Assembly (NCBI GenBank): GCA_027604505.1
Contig: JADIIX010000013.1
Coordinates: forward strand, 62,001-126,000
Direction: 5' to 3'
DNA length: 64,000 bases
Source of the DNA: Gonapodya sp. JEL0774
Lineage: Eukaryota; Monoblepharomycota; Monoblepharidomycetes; Monoblepharidales; Gonapodyaceae
The notes under the pieces were generated by a model, which did not search any database, was not told where the DNA came from, and saw only the letters and a list, made by a program, of their open reading frames with translations. This document shows, piece by piece, positions 54,036 through 64,000 of this stretch; positions within the stretch are counted from its first letter, which is position 1; each line of letters begins with the position of its first letter. Both the position numbers and the translations under genes were made by a program.

Positions 54036-56538
54036 GTGGTTTGAATTGCTACCACTCTACCTTTGTTTCTTCTGACTTCATATGTACCCGCAGGACCACC
54101 ACCACTCTGACGTGAGTAAGAGCAACAATAGATGTGGCTCCATTGTCCACACATCATTGATATCACCTAAACACAGCACTACCACAACAACACTTACAAC
54201 CTCCACGACATCTTTCTCACGAACGACAACCACAACGGCAACCACGACGGAAACTCAAACCACGAGTTCTGAAACGCCAACTACGACCACCAAATCGTCC
54301 ACGACGTCCTACACCGCCAGCACCACCACCGAATCCTCTACAACTTCGTACACTCTCAGCACCACCACCGAATCCTCTACAACTTCGTACACTCTCAGCA
54401 CCACCACCGAATCATCTACAACATCCTACACTCCGAGCACTACGACTTCTGTGACTTTCACACCAAGCACCACAACGTCGTACACCGAAACGTGAGAAGT
54501 TTTGCATGTGCAAAGCTCAAGATTGTAATCTTTGTTTGATCTCTCGAATCATCATTCGATTCAGCACCTCGACCCTGTCGACGACCTCAGAGACGCCCAG
54601 CACCACAACGACGTACACGGCCAGCACCACTTCCGAATCGTCTACGACGTCCTACACTCCGAGCACTACGACTTCTGTGACTTTCACACCAAGCACCACA
54701 ACGTCGTATACCGAAACGTGAGAAGTTTTGCATGTGCAAAGCTCAAGATTGTAATCTTTGTTTGATCTCTCGAATCATCATTCGATTCAGCACCTCGACC
54801 CTGTCTACGACCTCAGAGACGCCCAGCACCACAACGACGTACACGGCCAGCACCACTTCCGAATCGTCTACGACGTCCTACACTCCGAGCACAACCACCA
54901 CTGTAACTTTCACAGAAAGTACTACGACGTCATATACCGAAACGTGAGAAATTTCGCATGTGCACTACATTTGGGACGGGACGAGATTATTTGAATCTCT
55001 TTTTCATCGCCAGAACAACATTCACTGCAACGATTACACCAAGCAGCACAACATCGTATACCTTAACGTAAGGCAACGTGAAGGGGTCTTGTGACTGTGT
55101 GTATCAGGCATGTCACATTGTGTCTTCTTTCCACCTCCTACCAGATCCACCGAAATAATCATGTGAGCTGTTCTTGTTGGGAAAGCACCGCGATCCAATA
55201 ATCTCACCTATTGGTTGCATGTTGATAGTCCCACGACGTTCGTGGTCGCAACGTCAGCGATTGCTGTGAACGCAACGACTGTCCCCTTGCCGTTAACAAC
55301 ATCAGCCATTTCAACGTGAGGCTGACGCTCGGTAGTATCAGCACCTGAACTGATTCATATATGTGCATTCTTTCTACAGAGTTCCCGTCTCAACTGCCAC
55401 AGTAATGTGAGTTGAGCAGTCTTTTATGATATTGTGAGAACACCACTTCAGGATAAGAACTGCCTGATTTTTTTGTTCCGCGCACTTCAAAGCTCTCCGG
55501 TGGTGAACACGACCATTCCATCTCCGGTTACTGTGAACGCAAACAGCACGATAGCACCGCAAATTCCTGTGACGATAAGGTGAGCCCTCTTTCACACCCG
55601 TAGCCCTTTCGCGGACACAAGACCCCTTACCGTCATAACAGCAACGTTTCAAGCACTGTTGAGCCGCAAATCTTTACCAGTGAGTGTTGTTTCTTGATAA
55701 TTGTGACTCTCTGTGATGAAACTTCCGTGCTATCGTCCCGAATAACTACTTTGATGAAGCAACAACAACAACAACAACAACGACGAATATTTCGACTGCG
55801 ACAGCACTTGCCAGTTCCGGGAACTCAACCTCAACAAGCCCCGCGGTCATTGCTGGAGCGACTGTGGGTGCTATTACCGGAACTGTCTTCTTAGTCGGTG
55901 TTGCCGTGGTGGCGGTCAATGCTGGAGTGTGAGTGTTTTACCCTTCCGAGCTGTATCAAATAGACTACGTCGTCATTAACGTTGTATTCTGCTCCTGTAG
56001 AATTGGCGGCGTCACAACACTTGCCGCCGCTGGGGCGGTTGCGGGCACTGTCGCTGGCACTGCGGGAGCCGGTGCGGGAATCGGCATTGGCGGGGTAGCA
56101 GGAGGAGCAGCAGGAGGAGCAGCAGGAGGAGCAGCAGGAGGAGCAGCGGGTGGTGGCGTTGGTGGTGCAGCGGGAGGTGGTGCTGCAGGAGGGGCCGCAG
56201 CGCAAAGTGCTACCACGGCTGGTGGAGTCGCGGGAGGTGTTCAAGGGGGAGGAACCGCGGCAAACGTTTCGGCATCCGGCCTTACAGGATCCGGTCTCGG
56301 ACCAAATGTTGGACCTACATCGGGGATGGGACTCGGAGCCAATATTTCCAGTGCTGGAATGGGATCTACTGCGGGCACCGCTGCTGGACAAGCCGCTGGT
56401 ATGGCGACGACTGCTGGTGGTAGTGTGGGAAACACTGGATTTAGCATAGGACAATCACTTCTAGGTGTCTGGACAGGAGCACAGGCAGGTGGCGCTTCGA
56501 GTGCGTCAGCGATGGAGGCCGCAAAGTTGTTGGTGTAG
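51786..56538 (+). CDS. C-type-lectin-like, mucin-like surface protein 2 with C-terminal TM
   Basis: Exon 1 encodes the same signal peptide (MDRSWRIRNIAIVIGAIWCA) and a Thr-rich stretch. Two lectin units follow (about 52226-53105 and 53168-54034) with YWCTTRGGTV, SWFEAMKDASLTYG/GELAFP, IWMGADDFVA, GEPSN or DEPNN, ERCF and YYIVERR. Then comes a Ser/Thr stalk built from 13-residue repeats (TTTESSTTSYTLS) and 226-bp repeats, several tiny Thr-rich exons (about 55010-55680), a TM exon (about 55768-55927; VIAGATVGAITGTVFLVGVA) and a final exon of about 180 residues rich in Gly/Ala, ending at 56538. It looks like a cell-surface adhesin with a heavily O-glycosylated stalk. Exact exon borders in the stalk are approximate. 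Confidence 0.75.
54322..54438 (+). repeat. Three 39-bp coding repeats in the mucin-like stalk
   Basis: Units 54322-54360, 54361-54399 and 54400-54438 each encode a TTTESSTTSYTLS-type 13-mer. The third is slightly diverged. Confidence 0.9.
54492..54943 (+). repeat. Two tandem 226-bp units (intron plus Thr-rich exon)
   Basis: Units 54492-54717 and 54718-54943 both begin with a GTGAGAAGTTTTGCATGTGC intron and end with an exon coding SYTPSTTTSVTFTPSTT-type sequence. The introns are essentially identical, so the copy is recent. Confidence 0.9.
56098..56147 (+). repeat. GCAGGAGGA minisatellite coding Ala-Gly-Gly-Ala
   Basis: About four consecutive 12-bp units of the GCAGGAGGAGCA type. They form the Gly/Ala-rich tail just after the TM segment of lectin protein 2. 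Confidence 0.85.
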
Positions 56539-56830
56539 ATTTCGCCCACTAAATTATTTTGAGTACTACAAGTCCGGGAGCTAAGCATATGTTTGCAAAC
56601 AGCACCTTGCACCAAAACGTTTGTCTTTACATGTTTTCGCTAATATACAGTAGGATCTCTTTGCACCTTGCACTGAATGTTGCTTATCAGACACGATCAA
56701 AGTAACCTGAGTGCATTACGGCAATACATACTAGGTAAAAAATCGAAAAACAGAATCCCTCAGCCAATGCAACCACAGTTGACTTTCAACACACCAAGTT
56801 CCAAATTCACTTCCGGACACTCCTGCAAGG
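56539..56830. terminator. Convergent 3' region
   Basis: About 290 bp lie between the stop of lectin gene 2 (+) and the stop of the single-TM protein gene (-). It should contain both polyadenylation regions. No exact signal is claimed. Confidence 0.35.
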
Positions 56831-59405
56831 TCAGCTTCTCCAGCCTCCCGCTTTTCCATCTGTTCTTTCTCTCGCCTCTGCTCGGTCCTCTTGATCTTGC
56901 CCAGATGCAGGCCCCGGCAACAACAAATCAGAAACACCCTCTCCATTTTCATCCGTAATACTCAGTACCGGCACGCCTCGCCCGGGACCTGGCGGAGAGT
57001 CGGCGAGTGCCCCAAAAACTAACATGGAGTTTTGCCGGGAAGGTGCATTTGTGGATAAGGGCGCGGGATCACGAGCACGGGAAGAGGGTATTGATCTGGT
57101 GGAATCAGGCAACGATCCTCCTTGGTCCGGGCCAGATGACGAAGACAACGTGGACGACGCAACAGACCCTGAAAGTGACGCCGCAAAGGATACCGGTGGC
57201 ACAATCACCGCCCCGACAGCACGTCCGGTAGAGGCGTTGGCGGCTCCCACGGACTTGCCAACCACACCTCGGTTCAGCAAGACAGAGTCCGATCCTCCAT
57301 CTCCATGACCCGGTTCACCGTCCACAGAAAACGAAATAAGAGGCATGTGCGCGTGAACGAGGGCTGGATTGGTCGAGACTTTCCGCGGGGGAGGAGCCAC
57401 AGCGTGCGCAGACGCAACGGATCGACCAACCACGCCTTGGGCAATGACCACAGAGTCGGCTCGTGTTGCGGCTGCACGTGCCTCTTTCGGTTGCGCAGAG
57501 TCCATGCGTGGACCGGGACGGTGTGCCGGCAGTGTGGCAGGTACTGTGCGTGGGGCCGGCGCTCCCGCTCCAGCCACCACACCGCCGCTCACCGCTCCCG
57601 TCCCAGACCCAATGACCGTCGACTCCGTCCCTGCCGGACCTGGCAACAGCAACAACGACACCGTATCGCTCGCCGCATCGTCCTCCTGATCACCCAACGA
57701 TCTCGCGACCGATTCCGGCACCCCACGCGTAGCCCGCCGCGCCAGCGCCACGGAGCCCCCGTCACTGCCAGAAACGCTCATGCGGACACTCCCGCCTACC
57801 TGCCCCGAGTCTGTCCCCACCGGTCCGGGCAAGATGAGCCTGGACATGACGCTCTCGTCGCCATCACCATCGTCGCCTTCTTCTTCTCCGTACCCGCCCA
57901 CAACGTACCCGTACTCCCCATAGTTTGGTGCACGATTCCGCGTGCCACCAGCTCCGGATCCGGCGCCGGCGTCAATGTCACGAGTTCCGACACCGATACC
58001 CTCCCCGAGCCCGTCGTCGTCCCCGTCCAAACGGACGGGCCGGGTAGCCCCCGTGCCCATGCCTGCACCCCGTCTTCCACCTTCGGGGACGTTGGCGATC
58101 GAAAACGCCGCGAGGGCGGCGGGGGGTTTCGGATGCCCTCCCTCGTCAAGCAACCGTTCTGAATCGTCGCCGCCGGGTCGTGGTGCGTCGCCAGCGGCCT
58201 TTCGGGCCATGCGGCGGCGAACGAGGATGACGGCAACGATGGACAGCGAGAGGAGGACGGTGGGGAGTCCGATTATGAGGGCGATGACGGGCATGGAGAG
58301 GTTAGTGGACGAAGAGTTTGATGATTGAGCGGAGTTGTTGAGGATGCTGGAGTTGGCGTCCTCGGTGTCGTCTGTGCTGGTGGTACTGATGGCGACAGAG
58401 GTTTTGGAATACGTCGCGGTGGAGGTACGAGAAGGCAGGAAGGACGAGGAACTGGCGGAGAGGGATGGGGACGTTGTCGAGAGTGTCTGGCTCGGCGAAG
58501 AGGAAGAAAAAAAGGTTGGGGCAAGACTGGTGGTCGTTTCAAATCCCTGTGACGTATCGACCACAGTTGTAGTGAACCCTGGGCCCCCCGTGGCGGTGTT
58601 CCCGTTGGCGTCCACTCTCGCCGTGGGTTCGTTTTTCAGGGTGGCATCGTCTCTCGCCTTTGCAGTCGACGCTAGTGGAGATGGTTCAGGTGTGGCGGTG
58701 GGGGTAGCCTCAGCGGAGGTGCTTGGAGCCAAGGCGAGTAGTGATGTGGCGGCGGGGGCTTCGGGGGCAGGTTGAGTGGAGGTCTTGGGGAGGGGAAGGA
58801 CGTCCAGTTAGTGGTGTTCTGTTACTTACGTATCCTTTATCACCAGTAACTGATTTGATACGGATCTTTCAACACAGGTGCAGGTTGAGCAAACCCCACC
58901 CCCCCCCAAACATAGACCAGTTCCCCGTTCGGTCGAAGCACCGTCTGGGTAGGAACAAAAACTCACAGACGGGCTCACACACAAATCCCAAACACCCCCA
59001 TCCGCACGGTTCGGCGCAGGATTGCAGGCTGCGCGATCGACAAAACACCACTTAACAGGTCAGAGGCAGAGACGGTTAGTACGGATGGAATGGTGAGAGC
59101 GAGGGAGGGTGACGCCATGCACAACAAAAGCCACATACCGGCTGAGCATGGAATTGATCAGCAGGCGAGCAAGGGGTGATGCAGGTGCAGCCGTGAATGG
59201 TTTGAGTTGCGGAGACGTGATGTGTACCTCGAAGCAGCAAGGTGACAAGTGCCCCGGTGAGGAGGAGGGAGAAGGAGGACGCGATGGGTGCATCGAAGCG
59301 GCGCCGGGAAAGAGGTTTGCGTGGAGCAGATCGAGTGAATGTGGGAGTCCCTGTCGGTGTTGACTGTCTGCTTGGCACTACTGGCACTACTGTGGGTTCC
59401 AGCAT
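56831..59405 (-). CDS. Single-TM surface protein with Cys-rich ectodomain and Ser/Thr-rich stalk
   Basis: Exons 59405-59139, 59050-58979 and 58783-56831 (phase 0) give 763 aa. Exon 1 has a hydrophobic signal-like segment (IASSFSLLLTGALVTLLLRG) after an N-terminal extension, then GCTCITPCSPADQFH. Exon 2 gives WCFVDRAACNP...GVWDLC. Together they form a Cx-C-x3-C...WC...C...WDxC domain. A Ser/Thr-rich stalk (about 120-250) leads to a TM (MPVIALIIGLPTVLLSLSIV with basic RRRMARK after it). The cytoplasmic tail of about 450 residues is Gly/Asp/Ser-rich and has LILPGPVGTDSG-like repeats. The layout resembles fungal wall-stress sensors (Wsc/Mid2), but the Cys domain is not WSC. A sensor role is inference. 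The gene at 62868 shares the ectodomain. Confidence 0.72.
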
Positions 59406-60938
59406 AACTCCTGGACGGATCTTAAAGTGTGTAGCTAAAACGACGTTACGCAGCAATACAGATTGGTCGCAGTCAGTATAGGTCAGCTCCGAGACAGGAC
59501 GGGACCTCCACGGAAGTGAAAAGTGTTGTGCAGAAGCACACCTGGTGCGCACGGTCTGTTCGTCCAGTCCGGGCAGGTCATCGATCCATTCCCCCCTTTG
59601 CAGGTGGAGTCGTTACGCGTGGAGTTGTCGTTGGAATTATTGGGATTTGGAGAAACAAGGAAAGGCGATGGTGGCGGATGTGGGGGTGGTGTTGGTGTGC
59701 GGGGTGAGCGACTGCTAAGGGCCGACACAGCCTTGTGTCTGCGGACACAATGTGTTGTCTTCATTTTGGCTGCACGTGGCTTTGCCGCCAAAGAAACCCG
59801 TTCTTGCAATCAGTACTCAATCTATTCTCTGCTTTCATTGCATAGACTAATGATTCATCGTTTATCGCCAATGTTCTAGTGTACTCTGAATCCGCGAGCC
59901 CTATTACTTCTGTGAACCGTGTCTCCCGAGCCAGCCCGCGCGTTCTCCCACAAACCTCGCAGTTCATGCACGCATATGCTCCACTAGAGCACAGAAACAG
60001 AGCACGCCTGCCTGGTGCTATGGTTCTTGTTTCCCGCCCCTCATCTGCACGGATCTATCCCTGAGCGATAGAAGCCGGCGCCAGCCAGTGGGAACGCCTA
60101 TTCACCCTCCCCACACATATCCAACCAGGCGTCGCTGGATGGACGCACACCACCACTTGAGGCTGTTGAGCCTACGTGAAATGACCTTGGTCTGCGCTTG
60201 GCCAGAGGAGGTCTCAACTCCCGCGGGGAAGCGTGTTTACTGACCCTCATCATCAAAATCCCTCACGTTCGTCAGTCTGGTTGCAGCACGTGCAGCTCCA
60301 ACCGTACATTTCAACTCACATTCAACATTGTACCCTATCCACCCTCTCCGTGATCGGAGGCCGTCGGCTCGCGATGTTTGCAGGTGGAATTCAGGGAGGG
60401 AGGACAAGGGGTTGGACATTGGGGCGGAACCTTACACAGAAGCCCAACGGGATGTGTACGTGAGAGAACCGTGTGAAGAAGTATGGCTAGAGTAGAGGGC
60501 CGAAAGGGACTGGTTTGGTGTTTGCAGGTGAATCCTTCTCGAGACGCACACAATGTTGGGCCGTGGGCGACGGGCCATGAGACGAGAATCGTGGTCCCGA
60601 TTCTACATGTATTCTGTGATGAGCGCGTGTCGTGCAAAAATATATCTACACTATACAACGTTCCGCACAATCGACTCTAGAGTCTTTGTGGAGTCATTAA
60701 GAGGGACTTTGGGCGTGTCACATGTGACTTTGGGAGTTCACTCCTTTGACTCTGGGGGAGTTCATGCAGAGTCACAGCGGATTTTGGGCAACACGGTTTC
60801 GGGTGCACCTGGTTTTCATCCCGATCGATGCCTTGGGCGCGGGCAGGCACAGGCAGCACTCATCACATTGGCACTGTTTTGCAGTCAGCCTCGCCTTCTC
60901 TCAATCAACGCCCACCCAACCCACAACTAAACACAGTG
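59406..60938. other. Intergenic, no supported gene
   Basis: Short open frames occur on both strands without domain or splice support. The part near 60690-60790 has repeats of GACTTTGGG-like units (AGGGACTTTGGGCG, TGACTTTGGGAGT, GACTCTGGGGGAG), possibly a promoter-side simple repeat of the next gene. Confidence 0.4.
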
Positions 60939-62227
60939 ATGTCATCTCTACCGAATGCTGCCCCGGTGGATGTGGCCATGGACCTACAAGTGCACTTGAA
61001 TGCAATCATACTTGGCAGGTATGTACATTTGCAACTGAAGAGCCTCGTCAGGGACTCTGTTTGCAAGGACTCTCTCCTTCCCCCCTCCCCCGAAAGCTTC
61101 CTTTGTCAACTCATTATTGCACTGCAGTTTGTTGGAGATATGCATATGATGACCAATCTTATGAAGGGATTGAGCGGCTTCAGTCTTGCCATGAACACGC
61201 TGGCCGCACTGCTCGCGTACATGGGAAACACTCAAATCTGTGCTCCTGTGCTAAGGTATTGTGTCACAAAGTGATCTCTCTCGCAGTCAAAAATGCCAGT
61301 GGAGCTCAAATATGAACCTGCCATATTTATTATTTGCTCAGCATCGGATGCTTCGTTTTCCTCTTTGGGAAACTCGGATCTTGGCTCACCTTTGGCCTCC
61401 GAATCTGGGCGCTCTCAACGCAAAACCAGTACATTGGAGCGTTGGTTCTGACACTTGTGGTGGTATCTTTCTTGGGAAATGCTGGGTGGGTTCAAAGTTG
61501 GGAAACGGGACCAACCTACCGAAAGGGACACACTGTTTTTCTAAAAAAACCTGACAGAATGAATGATTACGCGCTGAAAAAGATCCTGCGCTGTGTCCTC
61601 TCATGGACGCGTGCTCCCTCGTCTCTGCGCTCCGCGGCCAAACCCGGACTTGTCCTGGATCAGCACCTTGATCTCGTCTGCGGTCCCCATCATGTGCATC
61701 ACCTTTATCGCGCTCCACATTTACTACTTACGTCAACACCAAACGAACGCGAAAGTTGTCAGCGTAGGCACTCACAACAAGAAACTTGCGGCGACCCTCA
61801 AGTTGTTTGGGAATTCGATCGCGGTCTTGGCCATTGAAGCCATGGTACACGCACTCAGAGACTATGTATGTGAGACAATTCTTTCCTATCCACACCATAA
61901 AAAAAATAGCGTAGTCTGGATTGTCTTTCAAAAGTTTGCCCAGCAAGGTCCTTTGTACTTTTATGGCCTCATGTTCATTGGCCAGATTCTGAAGGATTTC
62001 GTTTGTGGGTGTGGTTGTCTGATTGTTCTTCTCATGACCGTCGGTTTCCACCGTTGACTACAGAGCCTTTCATAGATTGTGGGTACATGAGACAATTTTC
62101 CAATGATCTACGCAAGAGTGCAGCCGCAACACCCGATCCGTCAACGTTCAATGGAGTTAAAAGGCAATCCGTGAGGACAGGCAATATTGCGAAAACTGCA
62201 GAGATGACCAACAATGATAATGCATAA
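60939..62227 (+). CDS. Multi-pass (about 6-7 TM) membrane protein, unknown
   Basis: Starts at ATG 60939 (MSSLPNAAPVDVAMD). An exon runs to 61255, is joined in phase to 61342 onward, and continues through later exons to a stop at 62227. Hydrophobic helices: FSLAMNTLAALLAYMGN, IGCFVFLFGKLGSWLTFGL, YIGALVLTLVVVSFLGNAG, LISSAVPIMCITFIALHIYY, LFGNSIAVLAIEAMVHAL and PLYFYGLMFIGQILKDFV. The last exon (about 62061-62227) encodes a hydrophilic tail (GYMRQFSNDLRKSAAATPDP). Helix number and layout recall a 7-TM receptor, but no family motif was recognised. The exon boundaries around 61550-61640 and near 62010 are unresolved. Confidence 0.6.
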
Positions 62228-62867
62228 GGGGTTGCATAATATCGGCAGAAAGGGAGCTGAAGGGGGGTCAGATATTATGGACCATGTATTTTCTGGGCAG
62301 AAGCCCGGAAGGGCTCCTAACTCCACGCTTGCAGAATACAAAAGAAGAATCACAGAAACTGGGAAAAATAAAACATGGACCAAAAAAAAAGAGGAAACAA
62401 ATAGACAGGGAAAGGGATGAGGAACTTGGCACACGAGATTGAGAACCCTTTGTGCCTGTGTGGGTGGTGTGCCGAGTTGGTCACAGTGAGCGGATTTGAG
62501 CCCCTCGATTTGGAAAAAAAGGGGCACGTCATGGGAACACAGCAGGGATCGCGGGCACGGGCAGGGCAGAGAGACAGAGCAAGGAGTAGGAGAATTGTGG
62601 TGGGTGTGATGGATTGGAGGGGGGGGGGGGGAAGGGTGGAAGGATGGGCAGAGGGGGATGTGGGAATGGGGCGAATGGGGAATGGGGGCATGGGGGAAGG
62701 GGGGTGGATCGGGGAGTGTGGGAGTGTGGGAGTGGTGTGATGGGAAGGGAGATGGGAGATGGGAAGGGAGATGGGAGATGGGGGGGATGGGAAGGGCAGA
62801 GTGGGCAGATGGGGCAGGAGAGGGGAGTGGGACGGACACAGAGTGACTGACTGACCCCACACCCCCC
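62228..62867. other. Intergenic, G-rich satellite-like tract
   Basis: No gene is supported. From about 62600 to 62830 the plus strand is a degenerate GGGAGATGGGAGATGGGA-type repeat. It switches to a pyrimidine-rich tract (62980-63065) that is inside the next coding region. Confidence 0.5.
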
Positions 62868-64000
62868 ATGCAACCACAGGCATCATCAGATTCAGCGGAC
62901 ATGGACACACAAACACACAGACGGGGGGGACTGGGCAGAGGACGGGGACACCCAGACCCACACTCCCCACTCCGACACTCCCCTCTCCTTCTCCCTCTCC
63001 CTCTCCCTCTCCCTCTCCCCACCCTCCTCCTCCCCTCTCTCCTCCTCCTCCTCCTCCTCCCTTCCGCCCTCGCCCAGGGAACTCTCACAAACACCGGCTG
63101 CTTCTGCACTTCTCAGTGCTACACGGGCCTGGTCACAACTCTGCCTGTACGTTGTTCTTTGCTCCCCGCATCCACCCTCCCTCCCTCTGCCCCATCTCCT
63201 CTCCCTTCTCACCTCTCTCCTCTTTATACCTCTCTTACCCCCACTCCTCACCCCCCTCTTATCTCACCCCCACTCCTCACCCCCTCTTTATACCTCTCTC
63301 ACCCCCACAACCACCCTCTCACCTCCCTCCTCTCACTCCCCCTCCCCAACAGTGGTGCTGGGTCACAGCCAGCTCATGCCCCGCAACTGGGCCCCCTTAC
63401 TTCGACACCAGAGACGGTCTCACTCGTGGCTGGGATGTCTGCATAAACGTGAGTACCCGACCTGACCTGCTCCAGCGTTTTCACCCAGTTATGCGCCGAG
63501 TCGAGTCAGGCCGAGTCAGGCTTGAAGCCGGGAAGCCGGGAGCTGGGAGCCAGGAGCGGTGGACCGTGACCACCCAGTCCGTGCGTGGTTCCTGGTCTGG
63601 TCTCTTTGCCAAATGCCGCCCCCACCCCTTCCCCCCCACCTCCCCCTATTTCTCTCACTCGTTCTCGTACTCGTACTCACCACTCATACTCACACTCTCA
63701 CACACCCCACACCCACACACTCCACCCAGCCCACATCGGTCATCCCCTACCCCTTCCCCCCGCTCACCCCACCCCCACCACCCACCCCGCCGGCGCCGCC
63801 GCCTGCTCCTCCACCACCGCCACCCGTGGACCCGCCACCCCCGCCCCCGCCCCCGCCTCCTCCACCAGTGGACACCACACCGCCTCCACCGCCTCCACCA
63901 CCGGTCGACACCACACCTCCTCCTCCTCCTCCTCCTCCTCCTCCTCCTCCACCGGTCGACACCACACCGCCACCGCCACCCCCACCGCCACCCCCACCCG
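62868..64000 (+). CDS. Secreted Cys-rich protein with polyproline stalk (3' end outside window)
   Basis: Exon 1 (62868 or a downstream start, to about 63147) includes a Leu/Pro-rich signal peptide coded by a CCCTCT tract (LLLPLPLPLPLP...LPSALAQ), then NTGCFCTSQCYTGLVTTLP and a GTACGT donor. Exon 2 (63352-63450) begins WCWVTASSCPATGPP and ends RGWDVCIN with GTGAGT. Exon 3 (from about 63729) is almost pure proline with VDTT interruptions and runs off the window. The Cys domain and the intron position before WC match the gene at 56831-59405. Hydroxyproline-like stalks suggest a wall or matrix protein. The start codon is uncertain. Confidence 0.68.
63780..64000 (+). repeat. Polyproline-coding CCN repeat with VDTT spacers
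   Basis: Runs of CCN codons are interrupted by GTGGACACCACA or GTCGACACCACA (VDTT) at about 63867, 63903 and 63954. This is the proline-rich stalk of the partial gene at the window end. Confidence 0.85.

Noticed and set aside
56831-59405. WSC-domain wall sensor
   Set aside because: The architecture is similar, but the Cys spacing (CxCx3C...WC...C...WDxC) does not fit WSC.
62141-63109. 322-aa Pro/Ser/His-rich open frame on the minus strand
   Set aside because: It is antisense to a G-rich simple repeat and to the next gene's signal-peptide tract; there are no domain features.

Overview
The window looks like a nuclear contig from an early-diverging, flagellated (zoosporic) fungus such as a chytrid or relative. 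Genes carry many short spliceosomal introns (about 50-110 nt, donors GTGAGT/GTAAGT and sometimes GTGGGT). The set combines fungal-type genes (YPI1-type and glycogen-targeting PP1 subunits) with TMEM231, a ciliary transition-zone protein kept only by ciliated eukaryotes. The taxonomic call is inference; no rRNA or marker gene was seen. Exon models below were built by hand from splice consensus, reading-phase continuity and protein-family similarity.

Layout. 1-4.3 kb: two copies of a Cys/His-rich domain ending in a BED-like C2HC zinc finger; the second copy is spliced onto a C-terminal domain resembling a methyltransferase fold. 4.3-7.6 kb: no convincing gene. 7.6-19.3 kb, + strand: a giant PP1 glycogen-targeting subunit with CBM21, a type II membrane protein fusing two glycosyltransferases to an FN3-like and a jelly-roll domain, and an M50B-like intramembrane metalloprotease. 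19.6-29.6 kb, - strand: a RanBP2-zinc-finger/FG nucleoporin, a decayed gene, CNOT11 and TMEM231. 29.9-31.7 kb: HUS1 (+). 32.1-39.8 kb: two more bifunctional glycosyltransferases flank CHMP7 (ESCRT-III). 40.1-42.7 kb: dihydrofolate reductase, a small membrane protein and YPI1 (PP1 inhibitor-3).

42.7-56.5 kb is a segmentally duplicated block. Two large secreted/surface proteins with tandem C-type-lectin-like domains and Thr-rich mucin-like stalks lie in tandem. A 5' fragment of YPI1 marks the duplication junction, and an unrelated gene sits between the copies. 56.8-64 kb holds two surface proteins that share a small Cys-rich ectodomain with a conserved intron position, one with a single TM segment and one with a polyproline stalk cut by the window end. 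A multi-pass membrane protein lies between them.

Themes: (i) three independent two-domain Golgi-type glycosyltransferase fusions within 26 kb; (ii) extracellular adhesion-type proteins (C-type lectin, mucin, polyproline); (iii) two different PP1 regulators. The least familiar items are the duplicated zinc-finger domain joined to a methyltransferase-like domain, and the lectin modules that have lost one canonical disulfide at both ends.
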